The notes under the pieces are model-generated. The model ran no database searches and was not told where the DNA came from. It saw only the letters and a program-made list of their open reading frames with translations. A program made the translations under genes and the position numbers. Positions 50,600-51,638 of a stretch of DNA of 51,638 nt are shown in pieces. Numbering within the stretch: the first letter of the stretch is position 1; each line of letters begins with the position of its first letter. This DNA comes from Naegleria lovaniensis (Eukaryota; Heterolobosea; Eutetramitea; Acrasida; Naegleriidae). Where the stretch lies: NCBI RefSeq assembly GCF_003324165.1, contig NW_025407897.1, positions 1 to 51,638 on the forward strand, read 5' to 3'.

Positions 50600-51035
50600 T
50601 TTGGATTTATCTTCACAACCTCTCTGATGACATTTCATTATAATGAGCTACTGGACCGTTATCGTCACGGTTATCACAACATCATTCAAATAGCAGCCAC
50701 TTTAGTACTATCATGATGCAATTTAAACTTTGGAAAGTTTGCCTTAAAAAATCTGCAACCCGATTGGATTCGAAGCTGCGACGACCACACACGGAGATAT
50801 CATGATCAAAAAAAACGACATCGCACCAAAAGTGCAAACAATCATTGTGCCAAAATTTCATCATCAAGTGTCGGAAGCAAGAGAATCCAAGTACATTGAT
50901 GTGGAGTGAACGATCGTCATTTACAAAATCATTAAAGAGATATCATCATTAGCGAATTTATCGGATTGTCATGATGACCGACCAGCGCCGCAGCAACAAG
51001 ATGTTGCGGATGATGATCATGTTACCAAGACTGAT
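50600..51035. other. Upstream region of the second zinc-cluster gene, with an in-frame upstream ORF
   Basis: These 436 bp hold the 3' UTR of the giant coiled-coil gene and the leader of the next gene. An ORF from ATG 50802 to TGA 50907 (35 codons) lies in the same frame as the following coding sequence, and the frame is then open to ATG 51036. No promoter motif can be assigned. Confidence 0.4.
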
Positions 51036-51638
51036 ATGAACAATAATAGTGCCGCGACTATTCAAGAAGAAGAACAACAACAATACCCTTCAACCATCAC
51101 AACATCTTCATCATCCTCTTCATCGCCTTGCAACGATCAGCAACAACAACAACAACTTCAACAAAATGATTCCTCTCAAAAGTACCATCGATTGCATGTA
51201 CGTAATTGTTTTACCATAAAGTAGTATTCATCTAACACGTTTCATCTTTTGATCGGACCTTGGAAAATTTGGAATCGGTTTTATATTCTGATATTTGATT
51301 TTTAATGGTCTGATCGGAACGAATCATGGATTTAATAGGCGAGGCATGCAGAAAGAAACATAAGAAATGTGATAGGACTGTAGGTGTTAATAGTTTTATG
51401 AACCGTGTTTTATTATTTACATGTTACAAATAATATTGTAAAAGCTTCCGTGTTGCATTGAATGCACTCGAAGAGGACTGAATTGCGTTTACTATGAACC
51501 TAAAAAGGAATATCTTCAGAAGATGATGCAAGAGGGGATTGTTGTGAGACCCCAAAAACCATTAACCAAAAAGCCAAAAGATTTTCAAGTAGTTTCATTT
51601 CGTGTCGAGTCGCCAAGAGCTCAACAAAACACTTTCAA
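51036..51638 (+). CDS. Second Zn2Cys6 transcription factor, N-terminal part (runs off the window)
   Basis: Three exons are proposed: 51036-51207, 51339-51379 (41 nt) and 51445 to beyond 51638. The junctions are GTTTTA...ATAG (phase 1) and GTAGGT...AAAG (phase 0). Residues 1-57 are Gln/Ser-rich. The spliced product then reads CEACRKKHKKCDRTLPCC, followed by IEC and TRRGLNC, putting Cys at 58, 61, 68, 75, 78 and 85. The spacing C2-C6-C6-C2-C6 is the same as in the factor at 32331-35246. The first Cys codon is itself split (T|GC). The cluster is followed by VYYEPKKEYLQ, like the basic linker after Gal4-type clusters. The first donor is weak, so the exact exon 1 boundary is less certain than the cluster. 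The C-terminus lies outside the window. Confidence 0.8.

Noticed and set aside
1-51638. tRNA, rRNA, CRISPR, phage or viral insertions
   Set aside because: Reading by eye found no T-arm/acceptor pairing, no regularly spaced repeats and no capsid- or polymerase-like ORF. A covariance search could still find small RNAs I missed.

Overview
The window looks like nuclear DNA of a free-living heterolobosean amoeba close to Naegleria. This is inferred from the AT-rich, gene-dense layout, the short GT-AG introns (46-231 nt), the A-rich leader before most start codons, long Gln/Asn/Ser-rich tracts, DUF4116-type repeats and several lineage-typical multidomain proteins. No rRNA, tRNA, CRISPR array or bacterial operon structure was seen. 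About 21 host genes lie on both strands, mostly 50-400 bp apart, and about half are split by introns. I placed splice sites by eye from reading frame, family conservation and GT/AG signals.

Layout. 1-997: the 3' part of a C2-domain / GYPPQ-repeat / GKF-tail protein. 1174-6510: a DUF4116-repeat gene split by a 3,782-bp DNA transposon (1368-5149). The element has perfect 24-bp terminal inverted repeats, a 4-bp TTGA target duplication, a DUF7869-like putative transposase and a divergent coiled-coil partner ORF. Taking out the element plus one TTGA copy leaves the host frame open. 6723-7913: NHL-type propeller. 8301-13763: phosphoinositide 3-kinase, probably with a long low-complexity N-terminal exon. 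13864-15615: BPI/LBP-like secreted lipid-binding protein. 15658-20324: F-box protein and WD40 protein. 20437-21750: a four-exon DEG/ENaC-like channel. 22172-23348: a secreted Cys/Lys-rich protein. 23505-24677: a divergent ADP/ATP-carrier-like protein.

24857-26083 and 26470-27354: ethanolamine kinase and ORMDL, divergently arranged. 27537-29213: a secretory low-complexity protein. 29502-32111: an alpha-methylacyl-CoA racemase and a DUF4291 protein. 32331-35246: a Zn2Cys6 transcription factor. 35849-39143: a cullin. 39200-42283: the mitochondrial RNA helicase SUV3. 42422-50599: a 2,725-residue membrane-anchored coiled-coil protein with two CH domains. 51036-51638: the start of a second Zn2Cys6 factor, cut off by the window end.

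The genes do not form one pathway. Several concern lipids (PI3K, BPI-like, ethanolamine kinase, ORMDL, AMACR), two concern ubiquitin ligases (F-box, cullin), and two are fungal-type zinc-cluster regulators. The clearest novelty candidates are the two-ORF transposon that interrupts a gene without other visible damage, the two zinc-cluster factors split by introns inside the cluster, the small ENaC-like channel, the Cys/Lys-rich secreted protein and the giant CH-domain rod.
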